A stretch of DNA of 49,427 nucleotides from Fibrobacter sp. (GCA_016285835.1 JAEERM010000012.1:1-49427), one strand, 5' to 3'; shown: positions 33,647 to 42,316, numbered from the stretch's first letter. Program-made: numbers and translations. The notes: generated by a model not told the origin, from the sequence alone.

Positions 33647-33700
33647 AGCGCCAAAACTAGCCTCCGATAGGAGCAAACCCCTTAACAAAGAGAGAGAATT

Positions 33701-34675
33701 ATGAATAAGAAAATTCTATGCACAACTGCAATGGCCATTGCCGCAACGTCTGCATCTGCATGGCTTTGGGATGGTCTCACGGAAAAGGTCCCTGTAGGTA
33801 TGGACAATGATACCAAGACTGGTGGCTATTGGTTCGACTATGGTGACGGCGACAATGGTGGTCAATCCGCTTTCCAATATGACGTTGAGAAGGGTCCTGA
33901 AAAATCCATGGGTCCGATTATTGACGAATGTCAGGGTATGTGCGGTTCCTTCACTCTTGCACAGGGTACGTTGACTTATCCTCCGTTCCTTGGCATCGGC
34001 TTCAACATCGTCGGTGAAACAAGTGCAGAAGACCCCACTCCGGCCGCGGGTGATGCTACCGATTGGAAAGGTATCTGTATCGCCTATTCGTGCGATGCGG
34101 CTCCCTCGCTCGAATTGGGCCTCGGTGATGCCGTAGACAAGTCTCTCGGTTACGACGTTCCGGTAAAGCAGTTGGCCAAGGCCTCTGATGCTGCAACGGG
34201 TAAAGTCGTGAATATCCCATGGGAAGAATTCGCCCAGCAAGGTTGGGACGATGAGAAGGTCATCGCCACGGCAGATGCTATTAAGCAGTTGGTCGCTATC
34301 AAGTTCAAGATTCAGGCTAACGATATGACGGGTAGGTTCCGTATTTCCCAGATTGGTTCTCTTGAGAGCAATTGTCAGTATGTTGCTCCAGACCCGCAAC
34401 CGGTGGATCCGGATACGAACCCGGGCGATGATGCCGTCAAGGGTGTCCGTTCTGTTTCCGGTGTGAAGGCCATGGTTTCGGGCCGTACGCTCTCCTTCTC
34501 TGGCATTACTTCCGATGCCTCTGTTGAGCTTATCAGCCTCCAGGGCCGCGTTGTCAAGAAGGGCATGATCAAGGGCGCCTCTTCGCTCGATCTTTCCTCT
34601 GTTGACGCCGGTGTCTACATGGTCCGCGTTTCGGGCAAGTCTGTTGACTATAGCAACAAGATTGTCCTGAAGTAA
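33701..34675 (+). CDS. Secreted beta-sandwich (putative glycan-binding) protein with sorting tail
   Basis: 324 residues. The signal peptide ends ATSASA with no lipobox. Residues about 20-225 hold the domain shared with the lipoprotein at 16504: PIIDECQGMCGSF, WKGICIAYSCD, LGYDVPVKQL, IPWEEFAQQGW and GRFRISQIGSLE. Four Cys are likely paired. A Pro/Asp linker (PDPQPVDPDTNPGDD) leads to the C-terminal T9SS-like tail (SGRTLSFSG, VELISLQGRVVKKG, GVYMVRV). The fold resembles CBM11/CIA30-type sandwiches, so binding of plant glycan at the cell surface is a fair inference. It is divergent from the GH5 gene at 31033 and probably co-regulated with it. Confidence 0.75.
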   Translation: MNKKILCTTAMAIAATSASAWLWDGLTEKVPVGMDNDTKTGGYWFDYGDGDNGGQSAFQYDVEKGPEKSMGPIIDECQGMCGSFTLAQGTLTYPPFLGIGFNIVGETSAEDPTPAAGDATDWKGICIAYSCDAAPSLELGLGDAVDKSLGYDVPVKQLAKASDAATGKVVNIPWEEFAQQGWDDEKVIATADAIKQLVAIKFKIQANDMTGRFRISQIGSLESNCQYVAPDPQPVDPDTNPGDDAVKGVRSVSGVKAMVSGRTLSFSGITSDASVELISLQGRVVKKGMIKGASSLDLSSVDAGVYMVRVSGKSVDYSNKIVLK

Positions 34676-34693
34676 TTATCAAGGATTGAAAGG

Positions 34694-34723
34694 GGGAGTC
34701 GCCGGTGCGGCTCCCTTTTTTTT
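34694..34723 (+). terminator. Terminator after the 33701 gene
   Basis: GGGAGTCGC (34694-34702) pairs with GCGGCTCCC (34707-34715), with one G-T pair, and is followed by eight Ts. Confidence 0.85.
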
Positions 34724-34842
34724 GTTCTTTTCGGCAAATACATTTATCGGGGTGCGTTGGGTCACGCGAGATGGCGTTTTTCTGTTACAATGTGTCAGAA
34801 AAAGCTTTATAAATGTATATTATGAAGAAAATGAGGTCTTGT

Positions 34843-36303
34843 ATGTCCGCTAAGAAATTCATGTTCTCGTTGCTCTGCGCTTCCCTTTTGGGAATGGTCG
34901 CCTGTGGTGACGATAAGTCCGATTCCGCTGATACCAATCCCGTTGTTCCTCCGTCTCCGACTTCTTCGGCGGATCCTGTGGATTTGTCAGGGCAGTCTTC
35001 TGGCGTTGAACCTGTTTCATCTTCGCCTTCGCCTGCCACGGCGTCTTCGCCTACGCCAACCTCGTCGACAGAGGTCACGCCGCCTCCGCAATCCGGCGAT
35101 TATGCGACATTGGCGACATCGGCCAATGTGAGTATTCCTGCTGCATGGTACGATAGTTGGAAGGCCAACCATTATTCAACGCTCGAAAAGGATGCCACCT
35201 ATTATCCGTCGCTCTCAAGCGATTTCGAAGAGATTTTTAAGGGGGATTTCCTCCCGGCAGGCCGTGTCGTATGGCAATCGTCCACTCAATATACGAAATG
35301 CAAAGTTGCCGATGCTACGAATAACCGTATGAAGAACCGAGCTTGCACGGTGTCGGAAGGTATAGGGTACGGCATGCTCCTTTCGTATTTCAATAACGAT
35401 TCCGATGCGTTCACTCGCCTTTGGAACTACAACCGCGCATACAGGGATTACAGTGGCTCCGGCAATCTTATGCCGTGGATTGTACCCAGTTTCTCTTACG
35501 TTATTATTGACAAGGGTAGCGCAACAGATGCCGACTTGGATATAGCGACAGCGCTAATCCTGATGTACTACAAGACAAAACTTGAACCCTACAAGACGGA
35601 TGCACTGGCCATTATCAATGACATTTGGACGTATGAAATCGAGCCAAATTCCAAACAGATTCTTTCTGGCAATACGGCCATGTGGAACGGTAAGGGCAAT
35701 ATTGAAATCACGTACAACTTAAGTTATTTCTCTCCGGTGGCGCTTCGCCTGTTTGCGCTGGTAGATACGGCCCACGACTGGAATGGCGTCTTGGATGCGA
35801 TGTACACCTACATGGCTAAGGTGCAGGATGGCGGTACTGGTGTGTTCCCGGATTGGAGCAATGCTGCCGGTGTTGCTGTCAAACCACCTAACAATTCTGC
35901 AGATGCCACTTATTTCCGTTTCTACAACGAAAGCGTACGTATTCCGTGGCGCATCGCTTGGGACTACTACTGGTTCCAGGATTCCCGTGCGGCGACTGTG
36001 TTGAACAAGCTGAACAAGTTCATTGTGGATAAGTCCTCTGGCGACGTGAAAAGCACTGCCTTGGCTACGAATTATTCCTGGAACTTGAGCGTGGGTGCCG
36101 ACAAGACGCAGACCTCCGTGATGGGGATGTGGCTCGCTGCTTGGTGTGCGACCGGTATTGCCGGCAATTCGACTTGGTTGAATGCCTGCACGACCGAACT
36201 CAATACCAAGAAGTTAAGCAATACTACGGCTAGTTACTTCAACGACATTCTTATGGTGATGTACAGCCAGTTGTTGAACGGCCAGTTCGTGAAACCGTTC
36301 TAG
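34843..36303 (+). CDS. GH8 endoglucanase, lipoprotein
   Basis: 486 residues from the ATG at 34843, which has GAGG 6 bases upstream; in-frame ATGs at 34831 and 34822 are possible. The signal peptide ends with the lipobox MVAC. A Ser/Pro/Thr linker covers residues about 20-85. The GH8 (former cellulase family D) barrel follows: the acid Glu172 in TVSEGIGYGML and the GH8 signature ATDADLDIATALILMY (Asp229/231/233), then NESVRIPWRIAWDYYW. It would cut beta-1,4-glucan (or xylan) at the outer membrane. It ends at the C-terminal barrel helix without a sorting tail. It has its own promoter and terminator. Confidence 0.93.
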   Translation: MSAKKFMFSLLCASLLGMVACGDDKSDSADTNPVVPPSPTSSADPVDLSGQSSGVEPVSSSPSPATASSPTPTSSTEVTPPPQSGDYATLATSANVSIPAAWYDSWKANHYSTLEKDATYYPSLSSDFEEIFKGDFLPAGRVVWQSSTQYTKCKVADATNNRMKNRACTVSEGIGYGMLLSYFNNDSDAFTRLWNYNRAYRDYSGSGNLMPWIVPSFSYVIIDKGSATDADLDIATALILMYYKTKLEPYKTDALAIINDIWTYEIEPNSKQILSGNTAMWNGKGNIEITYNLSYFSPVALRLFALVDTAHDWNGVLDAMYTYMAKVQDGGTGVFPDWSNAAGVAVKPPNNSADATYFRFYNESVRIPWRIAWDYYWFQDSRAATVLNKLNKFIVDKSSGDVKSTALATNYSWNLSVGADKTQTSVMGMWLAAWCATGIAGNSTWLNACTTELNTKKLSNTTASYFNDILMVMYSQLLNGQFVKPF

Positions 36304-36332
36304 TTTTTAGAGTATAATTCACAATGTTTTTT

Positions 36333-36361
36333 GGCCGTTGGGGTTTTCCGGCGGCCTTTTT
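36333..36361 (+). terminator. Terminator of the GH8 gene
   Basis: GGCCG (36333-36337) pairs with CGGCC (36352-36356), with a short inner GG/CC stem, then TTTTT. The -10 box of the next gene begins directly after it. Confidence 0.7.
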
Positions 36362-36362
36362 G

Positions 36363-36368
36363 TATATT
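36363..36368 (+). promoter_or_regulatory. -10 box (TATATT) of the BatD-like gene
   Basis: TATATT ends 8 bases before the ATG at 36377 and there is no Shine-Dalgarno, so a leaderless mRNA is predicted. It abuts the preceding terminator. Confidence 0.55.
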
Positions 36369-36376
36369 CTAGGCAT

Positions 36377-37216
36377 ATGGAAAGTGATTCTTTAATCGAA
36401 AATGACGCTACGGTAGATTCCTCTGCGCCAGAACAGGTGCTCCCGTCACCGGAGCAGCTGGGTATTTCGGTTTCATCAAGCCCTGTGCCCGAATTGACCG
36501 TGGGCGACACGTTCGATTACCAGGTAACGGTGAGCTGGAGCGTGCAGGGGAGTTCCCTGCTCGTGGTTCCCGTGAGTTCTGCGACGGCCAAGGGCTTGGC
36601 CCAACTCGGCATGTCGCAGGAATCGGCGCGGTCCGTAAAGGACGGCGCCGAGATAGCCTCGATTACGTTCACCTATAAACTGATGGCGCAGGACACGGGC
36701 AACCTGAATATCCCTGCGCTCCGTTTCGAGATTCCCACGGCACTGGGGTCTTCGATTGACTTGCGCAGTGAATCCGTGCCCGTGCGCGTGGAGTCGCCTT
36801 TTAACCCCCTGCCGTTGGCAGTGGGCGCGGCAGTCGCTGTTTGTGTGCTTTTGGCCGGCCTGTGGCGCACTCGGCGTCGCGCGGCGGCACGGGCCGCAGA
36901 GGCGGCGAAAAGTGCGGCCGAGCGCTCTCTCCGCGAACGTATGGACGTGCTGAAACAGCGTGTGAACGTCGCCGACAGCCGCGAGTGGCTCTTGGAATTG
37001 GAAAGTGCCTGCAAGGAATACGCTCAGGAAAAACTAGGCCTTGCCGCAGCCGACGTGAACCTGGAGTCCTTAATGAAGGATGGCAAGCTCGAAGGCTGGG
37101 AAATCCTAGTGGAAGAGTTCGCACACGCTCGCTACGGCGGCGGCCAGCGCGACGGATTCCAGAACCTCGAAACATGGAAAGCCGCCATACGGCTCATGGG
37201 AATAAAAGAAGAATAA
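36377..37216 (+). CDS. Single-pass membrane protein, possibly BatD-like
   Basis: 279 residues. The N-terminal half lacks a classical signal peptide and contains a strand-rich domain (TVGDTFDYQVTVSWSVQGSS, then GNLNIPALRFEIP) like the periplasmic part of BatD/oxygen-tolerance proteins. One membrane helix lies at about 144-163 (LAVGAAVAVCVLLAGLW), followed by an Arg/Ala-rich basic helix and a charged cytoplasmic domain. No moxR, batA or batB gene is nearby, so the BatD link rests on local similarity only. The ATG at 36377 is 8 bases after a TATATT box; an upstream in-frame start overlaps the terminator and is unlikely. Confidence 0.55.
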   Translation: MESDSLIENDATVDSSAPEQVLPSPEQLGISVSSSPVPELTVGDTFDYQVTVSWSVQGSSLLVVPVSSATAKGLAQLGMSQESARSVKDGAEIASITFTYKLMAQDTGNLNIPALRFEIPTALGSSIDLRSESVPVRVESPFNPLPLAVGAAVAVCVLLAGLWRTRRRAAARAAEAAKSAAERSLRERMDVLKQRVNVADSREWLLELESACKEYAQEKLGLAAADVNLESLMKDGKLEGWEILVEEFAHARYGGGQRDGFQNLETWKAAIRLMGIKEE

Positions 37217-37227
37217 GAAATGCAACA

Positions 37228-37257
37228 AAAAGGCCGCGACTTAAGTCGCGGCCTTTT
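37228..37257. terminator. Bidirectional terminator between the BatD-like gene and pgi
   Basis: A perfect 30-bp palindrome, AAAAGGCCGCGACTT and its complement, has A-runs on the left and T-runs on the right. It serves both the gene ending at 37216 and pgi on the other strand. Confidence 0.9.
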
Positions 37258-37273
37258 CTAAAGCCAGAATCCT

Positions 37274-37320
37274 TCTCTCATACCTCAAAGGGAGCGAAGC
37301 GACCGACCTCACGCCTCATG
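37274..37320. repeat. Intergenic repeat words (region C)
   Basis: CTCATACCTCAAAGGGAGCG followed by AAGCGACCGACCTCACGCCTCATGG matches the words at 9421, 18868 and 19159. Confidence 0.65.
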
Positions 37321-37324
37321 GCTC

Positions 37325-37347
37325 AGAAGTAAGCTCTGCTTACTTCT
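37325..37347 (-). other. Hairpin spanning the pgi stop codon
   Basis: AGAAGTAAGC and GCTTACTTCT form a perfect 10-bp stem around TCT, and the pgi TAA lies inside it. It may stabilise the 3' end of the mRNA. Confidence 0.5.
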
Positions 37348-39004
37348 GGTGTGCCTTGAACCACTTGATGAGCCCGTTGGTGGAGCTGTCGTGATTCAGT
37401 TCGGCGTCGGCCTTGGCGAGTTCCGGAAGAATCTTCTTCGCGAGCTGCTTGCCGAGTTCAACACCCCACTGGTCGTAGCTGTTGATGTTCCAGATGACGC
37501 CCTGGACGAAGATCTTGTGTTCGTACATGGCGATGAGGGCGCCGAGCGTTTCCGGAGAAACGTAGTCCATCATGATGGAGTTGGTCGGCTTGTTGCCTTC
37601 GAACACCTTGTGCGGGGCGAGGAATGCGATTTCTTCTTCGCTCTTGCCGTCCTTGCGGAGTTCTTCCTGGGCCTGGGCGAGCGTCTTGCCGTTCATCAAG
37701 GCTTCGGGCTGGGCAAAGAAGTTGGAGAGCAGCTTCTGGTGGTGATCGCCAATCTTGTTGTGGCTGTTGGCCGGGGCGATGAAGTCGCACGGAATCATCT
37801 TGGTGCCCTGGTGGATGAGCTGGTAGAAGGCGTGCTGGCCGTTCGTACCCGGTTCGCCCCAGAGGATCGGACCCGTCTGGTAGTTCACTCGCTTGCTTTC
37901 GCGGTCGACGGTCTTGCCGTTGGATTCCATGTCGGCCTGCTGGAAGTAGGCGGCCAGGCGGTGCAGGTACTGGTCATACGGGAGCATCGCGTAGCTGGAA
38001 GCGCCGAAGAAGTTGTTGTACCACACGCCGATGAGGGCGAGGATAACAGGCATGTTCTTGTCGGCCGGAGCGGTCTTGAAGTGCTGATCCATCTCGTAGG
38101 CGCCCTGGTGGAGCTTCATGTAGTTTTCGAAGCCGATGCGGAGAGCGATGGAGAGGCCGATGGCAGACCACAGAGAGTAGCGGCCGCCGACCCAGTTCCA
38201 GAATTCGAACATGTTGGCAGTGTCGATACCGAAAGCGGCAACGGCTTCGGTGTTGGTGGAGAGAGCCACGAAGTGCTTGGCGATGGACTTCTCGTCGTCA
38301 TTGAAAGCCTTGAGCACGGCAGCCTTGGCCGTTTCGGCGTTGGTCATGGTTTCAAGAGTGGTGAAGGTCTTGGAAGCAACGATGAAGAGCGTTTCTTCGA
38401 TGTTCACCTTCTTGAGGGTTTCGGCCATGTGGGTGCCGTCGATATTAGAAACAAAGTAAACTTCCGGGGAAGTCTCGCCGGCGATCGGCTTGTCGGCATA
38501 CGGCTTCAAAGCTTCGGTGACCATCACCGGACCGAGGTCGGAGCCGCCGATACCGATGTTCACCACGTACTTGATGGACTTGCCGGTGTGGCCCTTCCAC
38601 TTGCCGCTGCGGACGAGGTGGGTGAAGTCTTCCATGTGCTTGAGGACCGCGCGGACTTCGGGCATAACGTCCTTGCCGTCGACGCAAATCGGGTCATTAC
38701 CCTTGTAGCGGAGAGCGGTGTGGAGCACGGCGCGCTTTTCGGTGGTGTTAATCTTTTCGCCGCCGAAGAACTTCGCACGCATGTCTTCGAAACCGGAGAA
38801 CTTCAGGAGGTCCTGGAGCTTGGCCATGGTCTCGTCCGTGATGATGTTCTTGGAGTAGTCCAGGAAGAGGCCACAGGCTTCCAGGCTGAACTTCTCGGCA
38901 CGGGCCGGGTCCTTAGCGAAGAGTTCCTTCATGTGCCAGGTCTTGGCGACTTCGGCATGGGCCTCGAGGGCCTTCCATTCCGTAGAATCTGTCAATTTCG
39001 ACAT
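37340..39004 (-). CDS. pgi: Glucose-6-phosphate isomerase
   Basis: 554 residues of the standard long bacterial type. Family motifs are GIGGSDLGP in the phosphate-binding part, [13 protein letters not shown] (phosphoglucose isomerase signature), and [20 protein letters not shown]. It interconverts glucose-6-phosphate and fructose-6-phosphate in glycolysis, central for an organism living on cellulose-derived sugars. An AAGGATT Shine-Dalgarno lies 5-6 bases before the ATG. The stop codon sits inside a hairpin, and transcription ends at the palindromic terminator about 80 bases further on. Confidence 0.97.
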   Translation of the reverse strand: MSKLTDSTEWKALEAHAEVAKTWHMKELFAKDPARAEKFSLEACGLFLDYSKNIITDETMAKLQDLLKFSGFEDMRAKFFGGEKINTTEKRAVLHTALRYKGNDPICVDGKDVMPEVRAVLKHMEDFTHLVRSGKWKGHTGKSIKYVVNIGIGGSDLGPVMVTEALKPYADKPIAGETSPEVYFVSNIDGTHMAETLKKVNIEETLFIVASKTFTTLETMTNAETAKAAVLKAFNDDEKSIAKHFVALSTNTEAVAAFGIDTANMFEFWNWVGGRYSLWSAIGLSIALRIGFENYMKLHQGAYEMDQHFKTAPADKNMPVILALIGVWYNNFFGASSYAMLPYDQYLHRLAAYFQQADMESNGKTVDRESKRVNYQTGPILWGEPGTNGQHAFYQLIHQGTKMIPCDFIAPANSHNKIGDHHQKLLSNFFAQPEALMNGKTLAQAQEELRKDGKSEEEIAFLAPHKVFEGNKPTNSIMMDYVSPETLGALIAMYEHKIFVQGVIWNINSYDQWGVELGKQLAKKILPELAKADAELNHDSSTNGLIKWFKAHQK

Positions 39005-39068
39005 AGATTAATCCTTTCCGCAAGCGCGGGTATTTGTTGCGGTGCTAAATTTAGAAAAAGTAGAAGCG

Positions 39069-39091
39069 AGGAAGTAGGAAGTAGGAAGGAT
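39069..39091. repeat. Short repeat word, reverse orientation (region D)
   Basis: AGGAAGTAGGAAGTAGGAAG is the reverse complement of the CTTCCTACTTCCTACT words at 9389 and 40161. It lies in the gap between pgi and the SIMPL gene, which shows nothing else except the promoter at 39222. Confidence 0.55.
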
Positions 39092-39221
39092 AAAAACTCT
39101 AAAAAGCAAAGAAATACGTTTTAAGTGCTTTTGGTGAAATTTCATCATGAAGTGTCAATCAATAATAAAAAGTGATTGAAATGTGATAAATTGTCTATTT
39201 GTCTTTATGAATTGCAAGTGC

Positions 39222-39227
39222 TATATT
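39222..39227 (+). promoter_or_regulatory. -10 box (TATATT) of the SIMPL-domain gene
   Basis: GCTATATTAGGGGCG resembles the box before 33701. The predicted leader of about 32 bases carries a clear AGGAG Shine-Dalgarno, so this gene is not leaderless. Confidence 0.5.
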
Positions 39228-39265
39228 AGGGGCGCAAAATAAAAAACTGAAACAGGAGATAAACA

Positions 39266-39964
39266 ATGTCTAGAATTAGAGAAGCAATCGTACTTGCCAT
39301 GGGCATACTTGGACTCGGGGCGTTTCTTTATTGCGCCATGATGCACACGAAGGACCGCGACCGTGTGGTTTCGGTCAAGGGGCTTTCCGAACGAGAGGTT
39401 AAAGCGGATTTCGTCATCTGGCCTATCGTGTACAAAGAAGTCGGTAACGACCTTGCCGCCATTCACGATGCAGTGCAAGTGAAAAATGCCGCTATCGAGA
39501 AATTCTTGCGCGAAAACGGGGTGGAAGACTCTGAAATCAGCCGCTCGGCTCCAGACATCGTAGATTCGCAGGGCGAATACTATGGCAATGAATCTCGCCC
39601 GTTCCGCTATGTGGCGACCATGGTGACTACGGTTGCGTCCAAGAATGTGGACCATATTCGTGCGGTCATGGAAAAACAGGGGGAATTGCTCAAGCAGGGT
39701 GTGGCATCTTACGGCAGTGATTACCGCTATAGCAAAATATACAGCTTCAACGGCCTCAACGACATCAAGCCCGAAATGATTGACGAGGCGAACAAGAGCG
39801 CCCGTGCCGCCGCCCAGAAATTCGCATCGGATTCCGATAGCAAACTTGGGAAGATCAAGACCGCGACGCAGGGGCAGTTCTCCATCGCAGACCGCGACGA
39901 AAATACGCCGTATATCAAGAAAGTCCGCGTCGTAACCAGCGTCCAGTATTTCTTGGAGGACTAG
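39266..39964 (+). CDS. SIMPL (DUF541) domain periplasmic/membrane-anchored protein
   Basis: 232 residues with one N-terminal membrane anchor (AIVLAMGILGLGAFLYCAMM). The SIMPL domain starts at RVVSVKGLSEREVKADF and continues with IHDAVQVKNAAIEKFLRENG, RYVATMVTTVASKNVD and a C-terminal VRVVTSVQYFLED. It is a widespread envelope family of uncertain role, sometimes linked to oxidative or membrane stress. An AGGAG lies 8 bases before the ATG. It appears to be a single-gene unit, flanked on both sides by repeat-containing gaps. Confidence 0.85.
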   Translation: MSRIREAIVLAMGILGLGAFLYCAMMHTKDRDRVVSVKGLSEREVKADFVIWPIVYKEVGNDLAAIHDAVQVKNAAIEKFLRENGVEDSEISRSAPDIVDSQGEYYGNESRPFRYVATMVTTVASKNVDHIRAVMEKQGELLKQGVASYGSDYRYSKIYSFNGLNDIKPEMIDEANKSARAAAQKFASDSDSKLGKIKTATQGQFSIADRDENTPYIKKVRVVTSVQYFLED

Positions 39965-40181
39965 CGATGAGGCACGAGGTTCGAGCCATGAGCCATGAGG
40001 TCGTGCTTCGCACTCTGAGGAATGAGGTATAGTTTCTGTAGTTTTACTTCTCATTGCTTACTGCTCAAAAGGGTTTTTGCTTCGATTCATATCTATAAAG
40101 TGGTTAGTGTTAAAGTACCATAGCCTCCTAACCACCAACCACTAACCACTGCCTACTGTCTACTTCCTACTTCCTACTTTT
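39965..40181. repeat. Intergenic mosaic of repeated words (region E)
   Basis: Contains GAGGCACGAGG with CCATGAG words (39966-40000), an inverted copy of the CCTCAGAG-hairpin word (39998-40020), CTAACCACCAACCACTAACCAC (about 40128-40149), and CTACTGTCTACTTCCTACT (40154-40172). GTGGTTAG (40100-40107) and CTAACCAC (40128-40135) are inverted. The tract ends at the promoter of the next gene. Confidence 0.75.
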
Positions 40182-40184
40182 TTT

Positions 40185-40190
40185 TATACA
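40185..40190 (+). promoter_or_regulatory. -10-like box (TATACA) of the HD-hydrolase gene
   Basis: TATACA ends 8 bases before the ATG at 40199 with no Shine-Dalgarno. It directly follows a repeat tract and a T-run. Confidence 0.45.
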
Positions 40191-40198
40191 TTTAAACC

Positions 40199-40756
40199 AT
40201 GGACACTTCTATTCTTGACAAGGCGATTGTTTTTGCGGTGAAGGCGCACCAAGGGGCTGAACGCAAGGGGAAGGGCTTCCCGTATATCGTTCACCCGATG
40301 GAGGCCGTCTCGATTGCCGCCACCATGACAAACGACCAGGAACTCCTGGCCGCGGCGGCATTGCACGACACTGTCGAAGATACGGCGGTGACGCTCAAGG
40401 ATGTCGAGCGCGAGTTTGGCAAGCGCATTGCAGAACTGGTCGAGGCTCAGTCCGATATCGTATTCGAGGGTAAAAGCCGCGAAGATAGCTGGAGGCTGCG
40501 CAAGGAAGAAGCGATTGAACGTTTGACTTTGGCAACGAACGAAGTGAAAATCGTGGCCCTTGCAGACAAGTTGAGCAATATCCGCGCCATCTATCGCGAT
40601 TACCAGGCGATAGGCGACAAGGTGTGGGATTTGTTCTGCGTCAAGGATGCTGCATCGCACGAGTGGCATTTCCGCGGGCTGGCCCGTGCACTCGGTAGCC
40701 TGAAGGCCACTTTCGCCTACAAAGAATTCGTCGAGACCATTGACAAGGTCTTTTAA
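40199..40756 (+). CDS. HD-domain phosphohydrolase related to the RelA/SpoT hydrolase (Mesh1-like)
   Basis: 185 residues. The metal-binding pattern is RKGKGFPYIVHP (His32), then ALHDTVEDT (HD at 56-57) and VALADKLSN (a later Asp). This matches the ppGpp-hydrolase domain of SpoT and the small alarmone hydrolases, without synthetase, TGS or ACT parts. It may degrade (p)ppGpp or another nucleotide in the cytoplasm; substrate cannot be fixed from sequence. The next gene starts 9 bases downstream, so they are probably co-transcribed. Confidence 0.82.
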   Translation: MDTSILDKAIVFAVKAHQGAERKGKGFPYIVHPMEAVSIAATMTNDQELLAAAALHDTVEDTAVTLKDVEREFGKRIAELVEAQSDIVFEGKSREDSWRLRKEEAIERLTLATNEVKIVALADKLSNIRAIYRDYQAIGDKVWDLFCVKDAASHEWHFRGLARALGSLKATFAYKEFVETIDKVF

Positions 40757-40765
40757 GGCGACACG

Positions 40766-41278
40766 TTGAAACGCTCCGAAAAAAATGCCCGTACTCTCGT
40801 GACGCACGAGTTCCCGGCGGTTTTTGACCGCCATTCCCGTGTGTTGCTGTTGGGCTCGATTCCCTCGCCCAAGTCCCGCGAGGTCGGTTTTTATTACGGG
40901 CATCCGCAAAACCGCTTTTGGAAGGTGCTTGCGCAGGTCCTTGGCGAGGCAGTTCCCGAAACCATTCCGCAGAAAAAGGCGATGCTCAAGAAGCACCATG
41001 TGGCGTTGTGGGATGTTTTGGAAAGCTGTACAATCGTGGGGGCGAGCGACACGAGCATCGAAGATGCGGTCCCCAACCGGATTGGCGAATTGGTGAAGTC
41101 TTCCCAGGTGACGCGCATTTTCTGCACCGGAGCGACCGCCTATAAACTGTACCAAAAATTCTGCGCGAAGGATGTCGGAATCGATGCTGTCAAGCTCCCT
41201 TCGACATCGCCTGCAAATTGTGCGGTCCCCTTCGATAAGTTGGTGGATGCGTATAAAATAATTTTACCGGACGGGTAA
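40766..41278 (+). CDS. Uracil-DNA-glycosylase-fold protein (DNA-deoxyinosine glycosylase type)
   Basis: 170 residues from a TTG start preceded by AAGG. No ATG gives a complete domain. The signature VLLLGSIPSPKSREVGFYYG continuing into HPQNRFWKVL is that of hypoxanthine/deoxyinosine DNA glycosylases (TIGR04274) in the UDG superfamily, and CTGATAYKLYQKF and LPSTSPAN are later family motifs. It would remove deaminated bases (hypoxanthine, perhaps uracil) from DNA. It lies 9 bases after the HD-hydrolase gene. A bidirectional terminator overlaps its 3' end. Confidence 0.85.
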   Translation: MKRSEKNARTLVTHEFPAVFDRHSRVLLLGSIPSPKSREVGFYYGHPQNRFWKVLAQVLGEAVPETIPQKKAMLKKHHVALWDVLESCTIVGASDTSIEDAVPNRIGELVKSSQVTRIFCTGATAYKLYQKFCAKDVGIDAVKLPSTSPANCAVPFDKLVDAYKIILPDG

Positions 41279-41290
41279 GCGTCCGGTAAA
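41263..41290. terminator. Bidirectional terminator between convergent units
   Basis: TTTACCGGACG (41263-41273) pairs with CGTCCGGTAAA (41280-41290). The left arm lies in the last codons of the glycosylase gene. The minus-strand read-out ends in a T-rich run, so it also serves the sensor operon. Confidence 0.75.
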
Positions 41291-41313
41291 TTCAGGTTTG
41301 CTGGAAACTTGCT

Positions 41314-41940
41314 TTAGGGCTGCGGAGGTGGCGGGTTGCCCTGCGGGCCGGGCCGTCCGTTTTTCTTGAGTTCCTTGAACTGTTTCATCTGTTCTTTGCG
41401 AAACTGGTTGAACTTGTCGAGCTGTTCCTTCGAGAGAATTTTCGAAAGGGCGGCAACTCCGTTGATGCGGTGTTCAAGGAGAGCCTTGTCGGCATCCAGC
41501 ACTTGTGCCTTAGCGGTTTCGATGGCGGCCTGGTCTCCGCTTTCGAGCGCCAGTCCCAGTGCCTTTTCGGCGGCGTGCTTGTTTTCGCGCAGTTCCTTGA
41601 AGATGGAGTCTCCTTTGGCGCGGTTCGCATCGAGGGCGGCCTTCTGTTCCGGCGTCACTTCCAGCATGGAGTCGATGGCGGTGGGATCCATCTTGTGCTT
41701 GAATTTAGGTCCCTTGAAATCGCTGTGATGGCCGGGGCCTTTGAATGCTCCTGGGTGGTGCGGACTGCCGGGGGGCGGCATCATGCCCTGGCGCGGGCAC
41801 GGGCCTTCCATTTTTTTGCAGCAGGTCATTTCGCTCTTGTTACAGCACATGCTGCATTTGCCGCAGAAGTTCCCTAGGAAGAACCCCAAGGCCAAGGCAA
41901 GCACGGCAAGGCTTGCGGTGAAGAGTTTTGCTCCTTTCAT
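41314..41940 (-). CDS. Spy/CpxP/CnrX-like periplasmic sensor protein, Cys- and His-rich
   Basis: 208 residues. An N-terminal membrane helix (LFTASLAVLALALGFFLGNF) is followed by a Cys-rich segment (CGKCSMCCNKSEMTCC, then a further Cys) and a Pro/His-rich stretch (SPHHPGAFKGPGHH). Residues about 90-190 are helical with LEVTPEQKAALDANR and LSKEQLDKFNQFRKEQ, the two LTxxQ-type motifs of the Spy/CpxP/heavy-metal-resistance superfamily. The Cys and His groups suggest metal binding. It is the third gene of the sigma/anti-sigma operon, 4 bases after the second, so it likely reports envelope or metal stress to that pair. Confidence 0.75.
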   Translation of the reverse strand: MKGAKLFTASLAVLALALGFFLGNFCGKCSMCCNKSEMTCCKKMEGPCPRQGMMPPPGSPHHPGAFKGPGHHSDFKGPKFKHKMDPTAIDSMLEVTPEQKAALDANRAKGDSIFKELRENKHAAEKALGLALESGDQAAIETAKAQVLDADKALLEHRINGVAALSKILSKEQLDKFNQFRKEQMKQFKELKKNGRPGPQGNPPPPQP

Positions 41941-41944
41941 ATTT

Positions 41945-42316
41945 TTACTCCTTTATTAAATAGCTGAAGCCGACCGTTTCTTCGAGCGTTTCGAACTCGT
42001 CGCTTGCCGAGTTACCCAAGTTGGAATACCAGCTCAGGACTTCGGAGGGCGCGGAATCGCTGATAGATACGTATTCGGTGGATTGAATTTCTTCGTTGTT
42101 TATGTTATCTGTAAATGCGGGGAGAATTGCCGTGAGGGCAACGAGGGCAATGCTTGCGGCAATCGGGATGGCGCTGTACCAGCTCTTGATGCTGATGATT
42201 TTGCCCTTTGCGGGTGCTGCGCTTGATTCTGCGTCCAGACGGGCGCAGACCTTGGCCCAGGAATCTTCCCTGGGGGTAAGCCTTTCGAGCTTCGAGAAGT
42301 CGATTTTGTCAGCCAT
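41945..42316 (-). CDS. Putative membrane anti-sigma factor
   Basis: 123 residues. A cytoplasmic N-terminus (about 45 residues, with DSWAKVCARLDAE) is followed by one membrane helix (IPIAASIALVALTAILPAF) and a polar outer part of about 50 residues. No family signature is strong; the call rests on the topology and on the 8-base overlap with the upstream sigma gene, the usual arrangement for ECF sigma/anti-sigma pairs. It would hold the sigma factor inactive at the inner membrane until a periplasmic signal releases it. Confidence 0.65.
   Translation of the reverse strand: MADKIDFSKLERLTPREDSWAKVCARLDAESSAAPAKGKIISIKSWYSAIPIAASIALVALTAILPAFTDNINNEEIQSTEYVSISDSAPSEVLSWYSNLGNSASDEFETLEETVGFSYLIKE

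Larger units (their letters stand above)
33301..33700. other. 400-base divergent regulatory region
   Basis: No gene is seen. It contains a TATATTAG-like box near the GH5 side, the putative operator copy 2 (33376-33418), an A/T-rich stretch, and the TATATT box of the 33701 gene at 33641-33646 with a leader of about 48 bases. There are none of the CCTCA/CTACTTCC repeat words seen in other gaps. Confidence 0.6.

Noticed and set aside
37349..39124. A 591-codon plus-strand frame opposite pgi
   Set aside because: pgi is unmistakable on the minus strand. The opposite frame is Val/Glu/His-rich without motifs.
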